From contig JADKGF010000018.1 of assembly GCA_016717105.1 (NCBI GenBank), forward strand, positions 1-64,000: a stretch of DNA of 64,000 nucleotides. The letters run 5' to 3'. The stretch is from Saprospiraceae bacterium (lineage in GTDB: Bacteria; Bacteroidota; Bacteroidia; Chitinophagales; Saprospiraceae). The notes under the pieces are model-generated. The model saw only the letters and a list, made by a program, of their open reading frames with translations, was not told the DNA's origin and ran no database searches. Positions 1-10,007 of the stretch are shown here, piece by piece. The position numbers and the translations under genes are program-made. Within the stretch, counting starts at the first letter, position 1. Each line of letters starts with the position of its first letter.

Positions 1-364
1 AATTACCAGAAGCATCTCCTCCATTATTAAAGAAAGGATCGTTATGATTTAATGAAGCTACTGAACAATTGTCTGTAGCTGTTGCTACCAAAGGTATGTT
101 TACAACACATGCATTTGCAGGTACATAATATACTGCTTGCACGGTAGGACAAGTAATTTCAGGTGCAGTAACATCGCTTACCACAACAGTAGCTGTGCAT
201 GTTGACCTGTTACCAGCAGCATCTGTTACTGTATAAGTCACAAATGAAGTACCTAAATTAAATGTCTGTGACGTAGGTACACTGTTTTGACCAGTAGCTG
301 GGCTATTGCAGTGGTTACACCAGTAATTGCATAAGTTACAATCAAACCAGTACTCATACAATTA

Positions 365-886
365 TCAATTAAACACTGCTGCATAAGGAGCAGGTAATAC
401 ACCCACACAAGTAGCATTTGCATTTAAAGTGATGTCTTGAGGGCAAGAAACTACTGGAGCATCATCATCAACTACAGTTACTTCTACTGAACAACTGCTT
501 GTATTCCCACCTAGATCCGTAGCTATAAAAGTTACTCTTGTTGTACCAGACACACCATTATCACCAGGATAGAATAATCCTGAAGTAAATCCAGAAACTG
601 CAGTAGCTGCGCTAGTAGCCGCAGGATTAGGTAATTGCGAAGGGGTTGCTGTACCATTACCAAAATAATGTGAAATAGCAACATCTGTACAATTATCACT
701 TACTGTAGGTTGTAAAGGTACAAAAGCTGTACATCCTGCTGAAGGGTCTGTTCCTACAGTCAGGTTAGCTGGACAAGTTATTACTGGATCTCTATCATCT
801 ACCACTGTGATCACGAATGAACAAGTTGCAGTATTTCCACTCATATCAGTTACTAAATAACTCTCCAGTGTGTGTACCTGCTCCAT
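365..886 (-). CDS. Giant adhesin, sixth fragment (two HYR domains)
   Basis: This 173-residue frame has two HYR units, VVDDRDPVITCPANLTV and VVDDDAPVVSCPQDITL, each followed by a DNC-type motif or its expected position. It stops at 365, just where the next DNC would come. Positions 1-300 on the same strand continue with another HYR unit (TDAAGNRSTC, then VSDVTAPEITCP), so the gene goes on past the left edge. Confidence 0.65.
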   Translation of the reverse strand: MEQVHTLESYLVTDMSGNTATCSFVITVVDDRDPVITCPANLTVGTDPSAGCTAFVPLQPTVSDNCTDVAISHYFGNGTATPSQLPNPAATSAATAVSGFTSGLFYPGDNGVSGTTRVTFIATDLGGNTSSCSVEVTVVDDDAPVVSCPQDITLNANATCVGVLPAPYAAVFN

Positions 887-1184
887 AATTTTGAATAGGA
901 AGCACCTTACCGTTAGTTAATTGCTGTAACAAACATAGGACAGTTATCAGAACGACTGGTGCTGTATAGCTGATATTTACTGAACAATCATTCGCTGCAG
1001 GCTGGCTAATTACAAAACCTCCAGCAGGTGAAGCTGGTGAAACAGTAATCCCTGCATTTGTAATATTTACAGTAATATCTTCAGGGCAACCATCAAACTC
1101 TGGCAATACATTATCTACCACGGTCACTGTGAAGGTGCAAACTGAAATATTACCACTTGCATCAGCAGATGAATAAGTAACCAC
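846..1184 (-). CDS. Giant adhesin, fifth fragment (HYR domain)
   Basis: This 112-residue frame begins inside the HYR consensus YSSADASGN..CTFTVTVVDN and includes a complete HYR start, LPEFDGCPEDITV. The last ~40 residues lose the HYR pattern and then regain it in another frame, so at least two indels lie between about 850 and 960. It is part of the same adhesin and not an independent gene. Confidence 0.6.
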   Translation of the reverse strand: MVTYSSADASGNISVCTFTVTVVDNVLPEFDGCPEDITVNITNAGITVSPASPAGGFVISQPAANDCSVNISYTAPVVLITVLCLLQQLTNGKVLPIQNYGAGTHTGELFSN

Positions 1185-2503
1185 TGATGTACCTTTGCAA
1201 ATACATATGCATTTACTGCACCAGTACCGTTAGCTACAGTTTGATCAGGATTCAAGATAGAATATGTCAATACCGGTGGCACAGTACAATTGTCTGTATA
1301 AGTAGTTGGAGCCAAGCTTCCACTGGTCCAAGTACATACTGTATTGCTGCTCACGTTCATAGTGATGTTTGCTGGGCATACTAATGTAGGTGGTATAGCA
1401 TCAACCACTGTAACATTTGCGAGACAAGTGGAAGAGTTTCCAAATGCATCTCTAACAATTAGAGTTACATCATTTTGACCTAAATTAGCACATGTAAAGT
1501 TACATGGTAATTGTGTTGATTCAAAAATGAACATGTTAGATATAGTTACACCTACACCATCAACATTATCTGACCCTTGAACAAAACAAAATACATCTCC
1601 ACTATTTAGAGTTACAGTATTAGTTCCTGATTGAACAAGTGGACCATCGTTTAAAGTTAACTGAGTAAATACTCCATTAACAGAGTATCCAAATCTATCC
1701 CAGTTGGCACTACTATAGCTATCAAAGGATTGATAATTCCAAGTAAACGTAATTGAACCAGATGCAGGAACATTTATACAAAGTGTTGTCAATACTCCTG
1801 GAGGTGGTTGAAATAAACCAGGTGTAGAACTTGGGCCAGAATTACTTCCTGAAAGAGTTAAGGAGTTAGGTGCATTATTAGTATCTAAAGTACCATTAAT
1901 ACCCGGATTAAAGTTCCAATTTCCTGGTGCAAAAATACCAGTAAATCCTTGAATAGTAGGACAAATGAAAGCTGCAGTAACACCACAATTATCAGTACTA
2001 CCTCCATTAACCATTGCTGCAGTAACCGATGCCTGACCAGCAGAATTTAAGAAAACACTAATATCTTTACACTTCGCAATTGGTGGTTCTCTGTCTATAA
2101 CATTTGCTGTATATGTACAAGATACTTCTGGAGCTAATGGAGTAAACACACCACCACTCAATGTACCTACAATAGCATGAACTGTATTGACTCCTACATT
2201 AAACGCAGTAGCATTGACAGTACTTAATGTTTCTGGAGCAGCCATCGAAGCTATCGTCGTAGCCCCTGTCACCCAGTATCTGATAGTAAATTCGTCTGCA
2301 CATGCTGCATTGATCTCAGCAGGTATTAAATTCATAAAGGTGCTACATGAACCAGCATCAGTTGCAGCTGTAAAATCAGCAGGGCAAGTGATGATAGGAC
2401 CTGTATATGTAACTGTAATGTCTGTTACTGTAGTACAAACAGGACCATCTGCACCGTTAGTATCATCGTTTGGATCTGTAACTGTCAATCTGTACATAAT
2501 CAC
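1124..2503 (-). CDS. Giant adhesin, fourth fragment (HYR domains and a lectin/CUB-like insert)
   Basis: This 459-residue frame carries HYR-type units (GPIITCPADF, VIDREPPIAKCKDISV, VTVVDAIPPTLVCPANITM). Between them is an insert of about 170 residues rich in Gly, Asn and aromatic residues (ITFTWNYQSFDSYSSANWD), which resembles Bacteroidota beta-sandwich surface domains. It leaves frame at 1194-1196, where TTT replaces an expected TTTT on the plus strand; the native continuation is VFAKGTSVVTYSSADASGN. Confidence 0.7.
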   Translation of the reverse strand: MIMYRLTVTDPNDDTNGADGPVCTTVTDITVTYTGPIITCPADFTAATDAGSCSTFMNLIPAEINAACADEFTIRYWVTGATTIASMAAPETLSTVNATAFNVGVNTVHAIVGTLSGGVFTPLAPEVSCTYTANVIDREPPIAKCKDISVFLNSAGQASVTAAMVNGGSTDNCGVTAAFICPTIQGFTGIFAPGNWNFNPGINGTLDTNNAPNSLTLSGSNSGPSSTPGLFQPPPGVLTTLCINVPASGSITFTWNYQSFDSYSSANWDRFGYSVNGVFTQLTLNDGPLVQSGTNTVTLNSGDVFCFVQGSDNVDGVGVTISNMFIFESTQLPCNFTCANLGQNDVTLIVRDAFGNSSTCLANVTVVDAIPPTLVCPANITMNVSSNTVCTWTSGSLAPTTYTDNCTVPPVLTYSILNPDQTVANGTGAVNAYVFAKVHQWLLIHLLMQVVIFQFAPSQ

Positions 2504-4176
2504 CTGGAGTGGTTTCTGTTACAGTAACAGTACCAGTAGCACCAGTAATAGGCCAGCCACAGGGCTAACTCTTTCCCAACTATATGTATATATCCTACAC
2601 CACTACCTGCAACTACCGTACTGATAAGTTGCACTTCTTGATTGATACATGAAGGATTTTCTATTGCTGTGAGCGTTACTATTGGTCTATTGACTACTCT
2701 GAGTTCTATAGTACCCACATAGTAGCAGTCGTCACCAGGAAGACCATCAACATTATGACCAATTCTGACATAAATTGCTGCGTCAGAAGAGATATAATCA
2801 AATGGCGCTGTGGCAGAAATTAATCCTGTTGTGCCACCATTATTCGCATTGTTAAAACTATCATAATATCCTAAGACTGTAATCGTCTGTGGAGTTGGTA
2901 CCGTAGGCAATGTATAATTGATGCCTGTGAAAGTACCTGTATTACCACCTGGAGTGGTAGGACAAGTTTCCAATAAAACATCTGTAAGTGTAGGTGCATC
3001 TATGATGCTTAAATTAAAGGTTATGGCTAACTCTGCGCATCCACCACATCTCTGCCATATCTGATAAGTACCTGGAATAAAAACAGGCTGGAAGCTTACT
3101 GGCCCACCATTTCCTGCAATTGTTTGAACTAAGGCATTACCGATAGGAGCTGCCAATGGTGAAGTAGAAAGGTTATAATACAACTCGTAAGTACATGCTG
3201 CATCAGTATTCGCTGTAGTAGATAATGTCCAACCGTTGTTGTTTGCACATTGAACTGCTGTATTTGGAGATGATACCCAACCACCTGTAGGTGCAAAGTT
3301 TGGTTGTACTGTAATGCTAAATTTAACTTCTGCACCAGCACAAGTAACACCGTCTAAAGTGATCTGTGGCGTCACTCCAATCGTTACTACATTAGGGAAA
3401 TTATTTCCATTCTCGCCCATCCACATGAGTTCAGGAGCATTATTAGGTAAACTGTTTAATGTACCAGGAGCCACTACTAATGGGTCACTACTAGTTACAA
3501 TATAAGATACAACAGCACCCACTGTACTAATTCCTGTAACTGGATCAGCTAAACACGCTGGGACCATTTGCTCTAAATATTGCAAATCTATTTTACCGTT
3601 GTCTCCCAAACATACCGTGATATTGTTTGGTGTAATCGCCATCGGTGGTGCTGGAAGTACAAAAGCATCTTGGCTACCTACACAAGCGGCATTAAATGAT
3701 GTCGGTAATGCATCAACTATCGCAGGTGTTTGCATATTCAATGGATTTTGAATATTGGAAGGATAAATAGGTGTCGCAGGTGTTGCTGATATACCAAAAC
3801 AATCTGAAATCCTAACTGCTACCACTTCAACACTATAACAACCCACTGGTGGAGCCACCCAAGTACTTGATGTTTGCCAGCCACCAACCACTGCATTTGT
3901 TGTTGTATTTATCAACCTATATCTCCATTCATAATCAGTAGGAGCAGACGGAGATGCAGTAGCGGTTAAATTACCACCATCACACACCGGAGTGATCGTG
4001 AGCGTAGGTGGAGCAGGGAAAGTTATAAAACCTCTACCTAATGAAGTACAATCTGTTGGAGCTATATCACCCACACTTGCACCATCTGGCCCAACACCAC
4101 AAGCCGTTGTAGCTCGTACTCTTGCTCTAATGCTATGACATCCCTGGAACAAAATCAATCGCCTGAAGATCTGCAA
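2500..4176 (-). CDS. Giant adhesin, third fragment (non-repeat central region)
   Basis: This 558-residue frame resumes at GCHSIRARVRATTACG. It then runs into a longer region with PKD/Ig-like spacing and scattered Cys (for example NITVCLGDNGKIDL and ENPSCINQEVQL) but without the SIDGG core. Near 2551-2595 the frame breaks at least twice. The expected ending, like WERVSPVAGPITGATG, can be read only by switching frames at a TA run and at a GG pair. Structural role only; no catalytic motif. Confidence 0.7.
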   Translation of the reverse strand: MQIFRRLILFQGCHSIRARVRATTACGVGPDGASVGDIAPTDCTSLGRGFITFPAPPTLTITPVCDGGNLTATASPSAPTDYEWRYRLINTTTNAVVGGWQTSSTWVAPPVGCYSVEVVAVRISDCFGISATPATPIYPSNIQNPLNMQTPAIVDALPTSFNAACVGSQDAFVLPAPPMAITPNNITVCLGDNGKIDLQYLEQMVPACLADPVTGISTVGAVVSYIVTSSDPLVVAPGTLNSLPNNAPELMWMGENGNNFPNVVTIGVTPQITLDGVTCAGAEVKFSITVQPNFAPTGGWVSSPNTAVQCANNNGWTLSTTANTDAACTYELYYNLSTSPLAAPIGNALVQTIAGNGGPVSFQPVFIPGTYQIWQRCGGCAELAITFNLSIIDAPTLTDVLLETCPTTPGGNTGTFTGINYTLPTVPTPQTITVLGYYDSFNNANNGGTTGLISATAPFDYISSDAAIYVRIGHNVDGLPGDDCYYVGTIELRVVNRPIVTLTAIENPSCINQEVQLISTVVAGSGVGYIHIVGKELALWLAYYWCYWYCYCNRNHSR

Positions 4177-5380
4177 GATTTACAGGACCGAAAGGCAGAC
4201 CATTATTTGTTCCACTATATACCACCTCCATACCAGATGGGATAGATACTGGAATAGTAAAACCAACTGTCGCAATGTTTGTATAATTGCCACAATTAGC
4301 TTGCATACTAACGCTTGGTCTTGTTGCACTCAAATCTGGCCAAACAATAAATGTTCTGGTAGCACCACAGTCCGCACCAGGAGATACTGTGCCTGCAGGA
4401 GTTGCACCACAAGCGGCAGTAAGTACATATCTTGCTTCTAGTGTATGACAACCTGGTTCTACATTTGTAGGAAGTGTTGCACTATATGCACCACCATCTA
4501 AACTATATCTTAATTCAAAATTTGGTATTACCGCTGGAACAGCGCTCCAGTTTACCGAAATATTAGTAGTACCACAAGTTGCTGTTTTGGTTACTGAAGT
4601 AATCGTACTGGTCACATCAGGGAAGATAGTCATTTGTACGGCGTTACTTGCTTGACAAGCAGGTAAAGCAGGAGTACCTACTGGGAATGAGCCGCAAGAT
4701 GCTGCAAGTACATACCTAGCTTGAACATTGTAACATCCAGGTGTGATCGTACTTGGATTTGCAAGCCAAGTAGTGCCATTGTCTATAGAGTATTCTACAG
4801 TATAACCTGGTACAGGTGCCACTGCTGGAAGAGAAAACATGGTTCCACAGGTATTATCTGTTGCTGTAATTGTAGGTGGTGGAGGCGAATTATGCAAGAA
4901 GATATTGTTACCTAAACCACATGCAGGACTAATTGATTCTGCACTAGTACCAGCTAAAGTTGAGCCACAATCGTTTCTAAGAACATATCTTGCCACTACT
5001 TCTTTACAACCAACAGTAAACCAATCAGTAGGAAAGACAAAATCTGACAGAAAAGGTCCAGCAGGGAGCCAAATGCCATTCCAACTAAACTGGATATTAA
5101 ATTCACTATTAGTATAAGTTAAAAAGTTTGGTGGAAAAGGATTATACAAAGTTAAAGTTAAACCACCATCTGGACATCTTTGTCGATCAACATCTACTCC
5201 AGAAGACCATCCTATCTGTGGAGCTTCAGGAAATATTACTGTCCTTACAGTATTACTTGTTGCACAATCTCCTGGACCTCCAGTAAATGAAGGTATACTT
5301 CCACAAGCCAAATTATTTACATATCTAACTTGGATAGTATAACAACCAGGTGTAGTAGGTAATAAAGGGATGCAGTCCAA
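4133..5380 (-). CDS. Giant adhesin, second fragment (Cys-rich repeats)
   Basis: This 415-residue frame continues the preceding one without loss of the repeat register: the TTPGCYTIQVRYV end completes the repeat begun upstream. It holds about four more repeats with the YSIDNG/YSLDGG core. The annotated start codon is only the first Met in frame and not a true start. The frame leaves at about 4142-4144, where one extra base turns VPGCHSIRARV into a stop. Confidence 0.75.
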   Translation of the reverse strand: MDCIPLLPTTPGCYTIQVRYVNNLACGSIPSFTGGPGDCATSNTVRTVIFPEAPQIGWSSGVDVDRQRCPDGGLTLTLYNPFPPNFLTYTNSEFNIQFSWNGIWLPAGPFLSDFVFPTDWFTVGCKEVVARYVLRNDCGSTLAGTSAESISPACGLGNNIFLHNSPPPPTITATDNTCGTMFSLPAVAPVPGYTVEYSIDNGTTWLANPSTITPGCYNVQARYVLAASCGSFPVGTPALPACQASNAVQMTIFPDVTSTITSVTKTATCGTTNISVNWSAVPAVIPNFELRYSLDGGAYSATLPTNVEPGCHTLEARYVLTAACGATPAGTVSPGADCGATRTFIVWPDLSATRPSVSMQANCGNYTNIATVGFTIPVSIPSGMEVVYSGTNNGLPFGPVNLADLQAIDFVPGMS

Positions 5381-7572
5381 TCGATTAAAATACTGTTAGG
5401 TGTGTTCTCAATTCTGTATTGAACTGTAAACCCAACAAATGAAGGTGCTATCGGCAAAGTAAACGCTGCATTACACGTATTTGCTGGCGCAGTGATGATA
5501 GGTGCATCTGGATAAATTAATGCATTTACTGGAGCACTCGCTGCACAAGCGGCATCTGAGCTTGCTGCTCCCACTGAATTTGTTCCACAAGTGGTAGCCA
5601 ATACATATCTGGCTCTTAATGTATAACATCCTGCAAGTGTTGTACTTGGATTTGCGTCCCAGCTCCCTGAGCCATTAAGTTCATACTCTACAGTAAATCC
5701 TGACACAGGTGTTACAGCAGGTAAAATAAACATGGCATTACAGGTACTGGCTGGTTGGGTTAACGTAGGAGCAGCAGGGAAAATCACCACACTGACTACA
5801 TTACTAGTAGCACAAGCCCCTGAACCAGCAGAGCCAGCATCAATTACATTTTCAGGATCTGCGCCACAATCTGCTGTCAGCGCATACCTCACAGCAACTG
5901 TATGACATCCCGCAGTATTAGGAACGACAGGCGCTGGCGCAAAAGTACCACCATCAATCGAATACTCTACTGTAAAACTAGGCACAGCTGCAACAACTGG
6001 AAGTGCAAATGCACTATTACATGTGTTTGCTGGAGCAGTAATGGTAGGAGCCTGTGGATAAATCACCACATTGACCGTATTACTAATGCCACAATCACCT
6101 GTACCTGTAGCCCCTGCAAGGGTCGCTCCACAGTCTGCCGCAAGTACATATTGTGCTCTTATATTATAACAATCTGGTGTGGTAGGCAATACTGGGGAAC
6201 CCGTAAATACATCACCATCTATACTCCATTGTACATTAAATCCAGGTACTGGAGTTACTGTAGGTAAGGCGAATGCCGCAGCACATGTATTGCTTGGTGC
6301 TGTCAATACAGGTGCTTCAGGGAAGATTACTACATTCACTGTATTGCTTGGAGCAACACAAGAAGATGTACCTCCATCAGAAAATGACCCTGCAGGTATT
6401 ATATTAAACGGCATAGTGCCACATGGACTTGCCGTAACATATCTTGCACTAACACTGTGGCAACCTGGAGTTGTTGTAGTAGGATTTGCTTCCCATGCGC
6501 CACCATCTATACTATACTCTACCGTAAATTCATCTACAGGTGTAACATTTGGTAATGTAAACATAGCATCACAAGTATTTGTAGGTGCAGATATTACAGG
6601 TGGTGTAGGATATACCACAAAATTGAAATCTTTTCTGCAATCTGAAGGTGAATCTCCATCTGCAGTAGTATTATCGCAATCTGCCATCTGCCGTATCATA
6701 ATGTTATGACATCCAGGCTCTAGATTTGTAGGTAACGCAGAATTGTATGGTCCTCCATCGACACTATACTCATTAGTCAGCCCTAAAGCTGCAGGTGGCA
6801 TTCCTGAAATTGATGTAATTGTTCCATTGGTACCACTCGAACAAGTCGTGTTTACTGTTATATTTGCTGTACTCAAATCATCAAACAATACAAAATTTGT
6901 GGTTCCAGAAGCTGGTGTAGGATTGCCTGTACCGCATCCAAAGAATCCTGAAGAATTTGCTACCAATCTATATGATATGGTATGGCATCCTCTACTAAGT
7001 GAAGTCGGTATTGTAGAACTAAATGCGCCACCATCAATACTATATTCATAAGTGAAGCATGAATACAATGGATTAGGCACTATAGTTATAGTAGCCGCAC
7101 AACTAAGATTACCTAAAATACTTGTCCTCGGAAGGGCAGGTGGTCCACTATTACCAAAATATAAACTATACGTGGTGGTAGTAGCAGGTATCATTGTACC
7201 TGCTGTGTAGGTATTGCCATCACAAGTCACATTTGTAGTTGCGAAAACAGCTACTGTGATACAGTGTGGTCCTGCCGGAACACCACTTGGCAAGCTGTTT
7301 GCAAAAACTGGGCTACCATCCAAGGAGTACCGATACTCATACCCTACTCCTGGGATCACAGGCGCTATAGTTAGATTTTGTATAGCATGATTGCCCGACA
7401 TACAAGCATCCCCAGGGCTAAACATAATCCCTGATATCGTTGGTGCTGTTGGACAAGCCTGACTGAACACCGCCACACTATATACATTAAGAAATAGGAA
7501 AATTAAAAATGATAACATGTACTTCCCTTGGAGTATTCCATTATCAAGTACAATTTTGTTTAAGTTTTTCAT
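5317..7572 (-). CDS. Giant adhesin, N-terminal fragment (signal peptide and Cys-rich repeats)
   Basis: This 751-residue frame starts with MKNLNKIVLDNG. A hydrophobic segment (about residues 18-36) ends in VFSQ|ACPT, a good Sec signal peptide with Gln after the cleavage region, as is common in Bacteroidota. From about residue 150 on there are seven or eight repeats of roughly 95-110 residues with a SIDGG core and a PGCH..ARYV end; each carries about four Cys. The true frame leaves this ORF at about 5367, where CCC replaces an expected CCCC, so its last ~20 residues are out of frame. The function is presumably adhesive. No enzymatic motif is visible. Confidence 0.8.
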   Translation of the reverse strand: MKNLNKIVLDNGILQGKYMLSFLIFLFLNVYSVAVFSQACPTAPTISGIMFSPGDACMSGNHAIQNLTIAPVIPGVGYEYRYSLDGSPVFANSLPSGVPAGPHCITVAVFATTNVTCDGNTYTAGTMIPATTTTYSLYFGNSGPPALPRTSILGNLSCAATITIVPNPLYSCFTYEYSIDGGAFSSTIPTSLSRGCHTISYRLVANSSGFFGCGTGNPTPASGTTNFVLFDDLSTANITVNTTCSSGTNGTITSISGMPPAALGLTNEYSVDGGPYNSALPTNLEPGCHNIMIRQMADCDNTTADGDSPSDCRKDFNFVVYPTPPVISAPTNTCDAMFTLPNVTPVDEFTVEYSIDGGAWEANPTTTTPGCHSVSARYVTASPCGTMPFNIIPAGSFSDGGTSSCVAPSNTVNVVIFPEAPVLTAPSNTCAAAFALPTVTPVPGFNVQWSIDGDVFTGSPVLPTTPDCYNIRAQYVLAADCGATLAGATGTGDCGISNTVNVVIYPQAPTITAPANTCNSAFALPVVAAVPSFTVEYSIDGGTFAPAPVVPNTAGCHTVAVRYALTADCGADPENVIDAGSAGSGACATSNVVSVVIFPAAPTLTQPASTCNAMFILPAVTPVSGFTVEYELNGSGSWDANPSTTLAGCYTLRARYVLATTCGTNSVGAASSDAACAASAPVNALIYPDAPIITAPANTCNAAFTLPIAPSFVGFTVQYRIENTPNSILIDWTASLYYLLHLVVILSKLDM

Positions 7573-8793
7573 AAATAAAGAGATTAAAAGTTTTGGTTAT
7601 TAAAATGTTCTTTTTTGGAATTAAAATTTTAAAAATTCAATTTAAGTGGGATAAAGGCTACATGAATATCGCTTGTGAGTTTTCTTATGTAATGGATAAT
7701 AATTTTTGAGAAAGGTATTACTATCACATTATGCAATATGTTGTTCGCGTTTTTAATCGAATTTGATATATTTTGATTGTAGTTATTTTGAGAATAATTT
7801 AATTTCTGTAGGTTTCTTCCATAAAAATTAGATAAACATATATATATATAATTTAAAACATATGTTGGTAAAACATTGTTTTCTAAGTCAAACATTAGGA
7901 AAGTTAACTTGCGTCTCATGGTTGATTATTAAATATTTATATATACATATGATTGACTTACATCAATCAAAGTATTATAGATAATAATGAATCAATAAAT
8001 TTATGCCTAAAAAAAGCCTTCACAAAACTTAAAAACACAACCGGAGCTGTACCATTTAAGCTTGTAAAAATTACTTACAAATACTAAAAGGCATACGCTT
8101 TTATGATTTTGGTTCTATTATCTAGGTGCAAATTTACAATCCCTATATTTCTTATTTAATAGTTAGAAATAACTACTAAATCACACATTACTAATATTCA
8201 GCATTATATATATTATACAATATAAACATATAAATAAATTTCTTCAAAATATTTTTATTTTTTTACTTTATATGAGAAAATATTTGAGTTTTGGATCTAA
8301 AAACTGTTAAATAAATTGCAAAATTTATCTTTAATATACTCCTATACATCAAAACTTTATACTAAATTATTCTAAAAACGTTGTTTAAATAAAATGTCAT
8401 GCTTTACATTTGAATGAATCTAATAATATATAACTCATAAAATTGAAAAATTGAAATTTGACATCTTCAATTCAGCTTGCAATTAAATTACTGTTGTGTT
8501 GAAATCTGGTTACTATATTTTTTGTCAAATAATAGAATACCCCATGTTCGATTAGAATAATAAATATTGGTAATGATTTAACCTGAGTTATATATTTCAG
8601 GTTAAATTACTTTATTCAATTTATAATACAGTTAAGCTGTAAATTATAAATAATTTAAATTTGTAGTTTCGTTGTTTAGCAGTCAAATATTCATTTCTTT
8701 TACAAGCGCCAGTACCAAAAAGGATTTAGACAGACTATAAAAAAACTCCCTTTATAAAATTTTTCGTGTTTTGAATGAATGCGAACTATAGAT
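7573..8793. other. AT-rich intergenic region with hairpins, no convincing gene
   Basis: This 1.2-kb gap separates the adhesin start from the IS982 element. It is very AT-rich, with many TATA and poly-A/T runs. The only long frame (7919-7629, minus) encodes an Asn/Ile-rich low-complexity peptide and is probably spurious. A perfect 11-bp inverted repeat lies at 8576-8586/8597-8607, and a second imperfect stem lies at about 8619-8650. The adhesin promoter should be at the left end, but I see no clear -7 box close to its start. Confidence 0.5.
8576..8607. repeat. Perfect 11-bp hairpin
   Basis: ATTTAACCTGA (8576-8586) is followed after a 10-base AT loop by its exact reverse complement (8597-8607). 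There is no good T run after either strand, so a terminator is not certain. It could be a protein-binding palindrome or a leftover of an older mobile element left of the IS982 copy. Confidence 0.45.
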
Positions 8794-9826
8794 TAACGTG
8801 AATAATGGATAAGAAAAAGTATGAAAAAATTGAACATAAGAAATTAATTCAATATATTTGTTGGTGATAATCAATTAAATAACATTAAACCATACTCTTA
8901 TGTTCGAAGACAAAATTACAAGAATTTTTGTAGATGTAGATGATTTTGTAAAAGATTTAGATCTTTTTTCGATGAAAAAGCAATTATTAGGTGATGGTGT
9001 AGCACGTCGGGATAGAAAAACCATTCTTACTTTGTCAGAAATGATGACAATCTATATAGGATTCCATGTTTCGAATCATACTAATTTCAAGAGTTATTAT
9101 AAAGATTTTTTGAGTGTTCATTATAAGCATTTATTCCCTAATCTTATTTCATATGAGCGCTTTAATCAGTCGCAAAATAGACTTTTTATGCCACTCATGC
9201 TCTACATAAATAATCGTTGTTTAGGCCAATGCACAGGCATAAGTTATGTAGATTCTACCACTTTGCCAGTATGCCATATCAAGAGAGAGAAACAACATAA
9301 GGTCTTCAAGGGAATAGCTCAAAAATCAAAAAGTACAATGGGTTGGTTTTTTGGATTTAAAATTCACCTGATAATAAATGATAAGGGTGAAATCCTAAGT
9401 TTCTGTTTTTCAAGGGCTAATGTAGATGATAGAGATACCAAGATCATGGCAATAATGACCAAAGAAGTGTTCGGCAAATTATTTGGAGATAGAGGTTATA
9501 TAGATCAGAAATTGGCGGAATACCTTTGGAACGATGGTGTGGAGCTCATATACAAACGCAGAAAAAACATGAAAAGCATGAATTTGTCTGATACGGACAA
9601 AATCTTACTTAGAAAAAGAGCATTAATTGAAACCGTAAATGACGAATTGAAAAATATATGTTCAATTCAACATACTAGACATCGCTCATTACAAGGTTTT
9701 CTGAACAATGCAATTTCAGCATTAATTGCCTATCAGAGTTTTGATAAAAAACCTTCCATTAAAATTAGTCACGAACTTAATGATCGAAATCAACTTTTAG
9801 CTGTAGCTTAAACATTATTCACGTTA
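8794..9826 (+). mobile_element. IS982-family insertion sequence
   Basis: A complete transposase gene is bracketed by inverted repeats: TAACGTGAATAATG at 8794-8807 and its exact reverse complement at 9813-9826. The similarity may extend imperfectly outward toward GCG on both sides, so the true tips could lie up to about 20 bases further out. I could not define a target-site duplication. The transposase is intact, so the copy may be recent or active. Confidence 0.75.
8900..9811 (+). CDS. IS982-family DDE transposase
   Basis: The protein has 303 residues, the usual length for IS982 transposases. The N-terminus (VDDFVKDLDLF) and the DUF4372-like LTLSEMMTIYI region are typical of the family. Catalytic acidic residues fit the DDE plan: Asp in YVDSTTLPVC (about residue 118), Asp in GDRGYIDQKL (about 195) and Glu in LIETVNDELKN (about 245). 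It would cut and join the element's ends. No frameshift is present, unlike many neighbours. Confidence 0.9.
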   Translation: MFEDKITRIFVDVDDFVKDLDLFSMKKQLLGDGVARRDRKTILTLSEMMTIYIGFHVSNHTNFKSYYKDFLSVHYKHLFPNLISYERFNQSQNRLFMPLMLYINNRCLGQCTGISYVDSTTLPVCHIKREKQHKVFKGIAQKSKSTMGWFFGFKIHLIINDKGEILSFCFSRANVDDRDTKIMAIMTKEVFGKLFGDRGYIDQKLAEYLWNDGVELIYKRRKNMKSMNLSDTDKILLRKRALIETVNDELKNICSIQHTRHRSLQGFLNNAISALIAYQSFDKKPSIKISHELNDRNQLLAVA

Positions 9827-9971
9827 GATTAAGATTCTCCCGCCAATTCATATGCAGAAAATTAGAATTAAACCATTAAATTTTTATATCATTAATTATA
9901 CAATATTAAATATTTCACTATATTAATTTTTATAGCTATAATTAACTATATTTTATTACAAAATATTATAT

Positions 9972-9979
9972 TATTTTTG
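9972..9979 (+). promoter_or_regulatory. Candidate -7 promoter box (TAnnTTTG) of the response regulator gene
   Basis: TATTTTTG lies 28 bases before the ATG at 10008 and matches the Bacteroidota sigma -7 consensus TAnnTTTG. No clear TTTG -33 box is present at the expected spacing in this AT-rich stretch, so support is limited to the -7 element and its position. Confidence 0.4.
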
Positions 9980-10007
9980 CAACGAATAACAAAAGAAATA
10001 AAAGACC

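Larger units (their letters stand above)
1..7572 (-). other. Reconstructed giant HYR/repeat adhesin gene (T9SS-type cell-surface protein), C-terminus beyond left edge, broken by frameshifts
   Basis: Six overlapping minus-strand reading frames plus the leftmost 300 bases form one gene of more than 2,500 codons. It begins with a signal peptide at 7572. About a dozen repeats of roughly 100 residues follow, each with a start like NTC..F.LP.V, a centre like VEYSIDGG and an end like GCH.V.ARYV..CG. Later come HYR (hyalin) domains with VTVVD..PV..CP. and a DNC motif. Frame changes sit at short homopolymers: CCC at 5367-5369, an extra base at 4142-4144, several near 2551-2595, TTT at 1194-1196, and others near 850-890 and 300-365. 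Continuity of the repeat pattern across each break shows they are indels in one gene. Such proteins are surface adhesins exported by T9SS. The sorting domain would lie left of base 1, so export by T9SS is inferred. The coding frames are listed separately below. Confidence 0.85.

Noticed and set aside
6179..6709. Plus-strand ORF of 176 codons opposite the adhesin
   Set aside because: Shadow frame of the repeat region; repeated composition mirrors the sense repeats.
7629..7919. 96-codon minus-strand ORF upstream of the adhesin
   Set aside because: Asn/Ile-rich low-complexity translation typical of AT-rich noncoding DNA; no domain, signal peptide or plausible start context.
8780..9845. Target-site duplication of the IS982 element
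   Set aside because: I could not find an exact short direct repeat at unambiguous element tips, so none is claimed.
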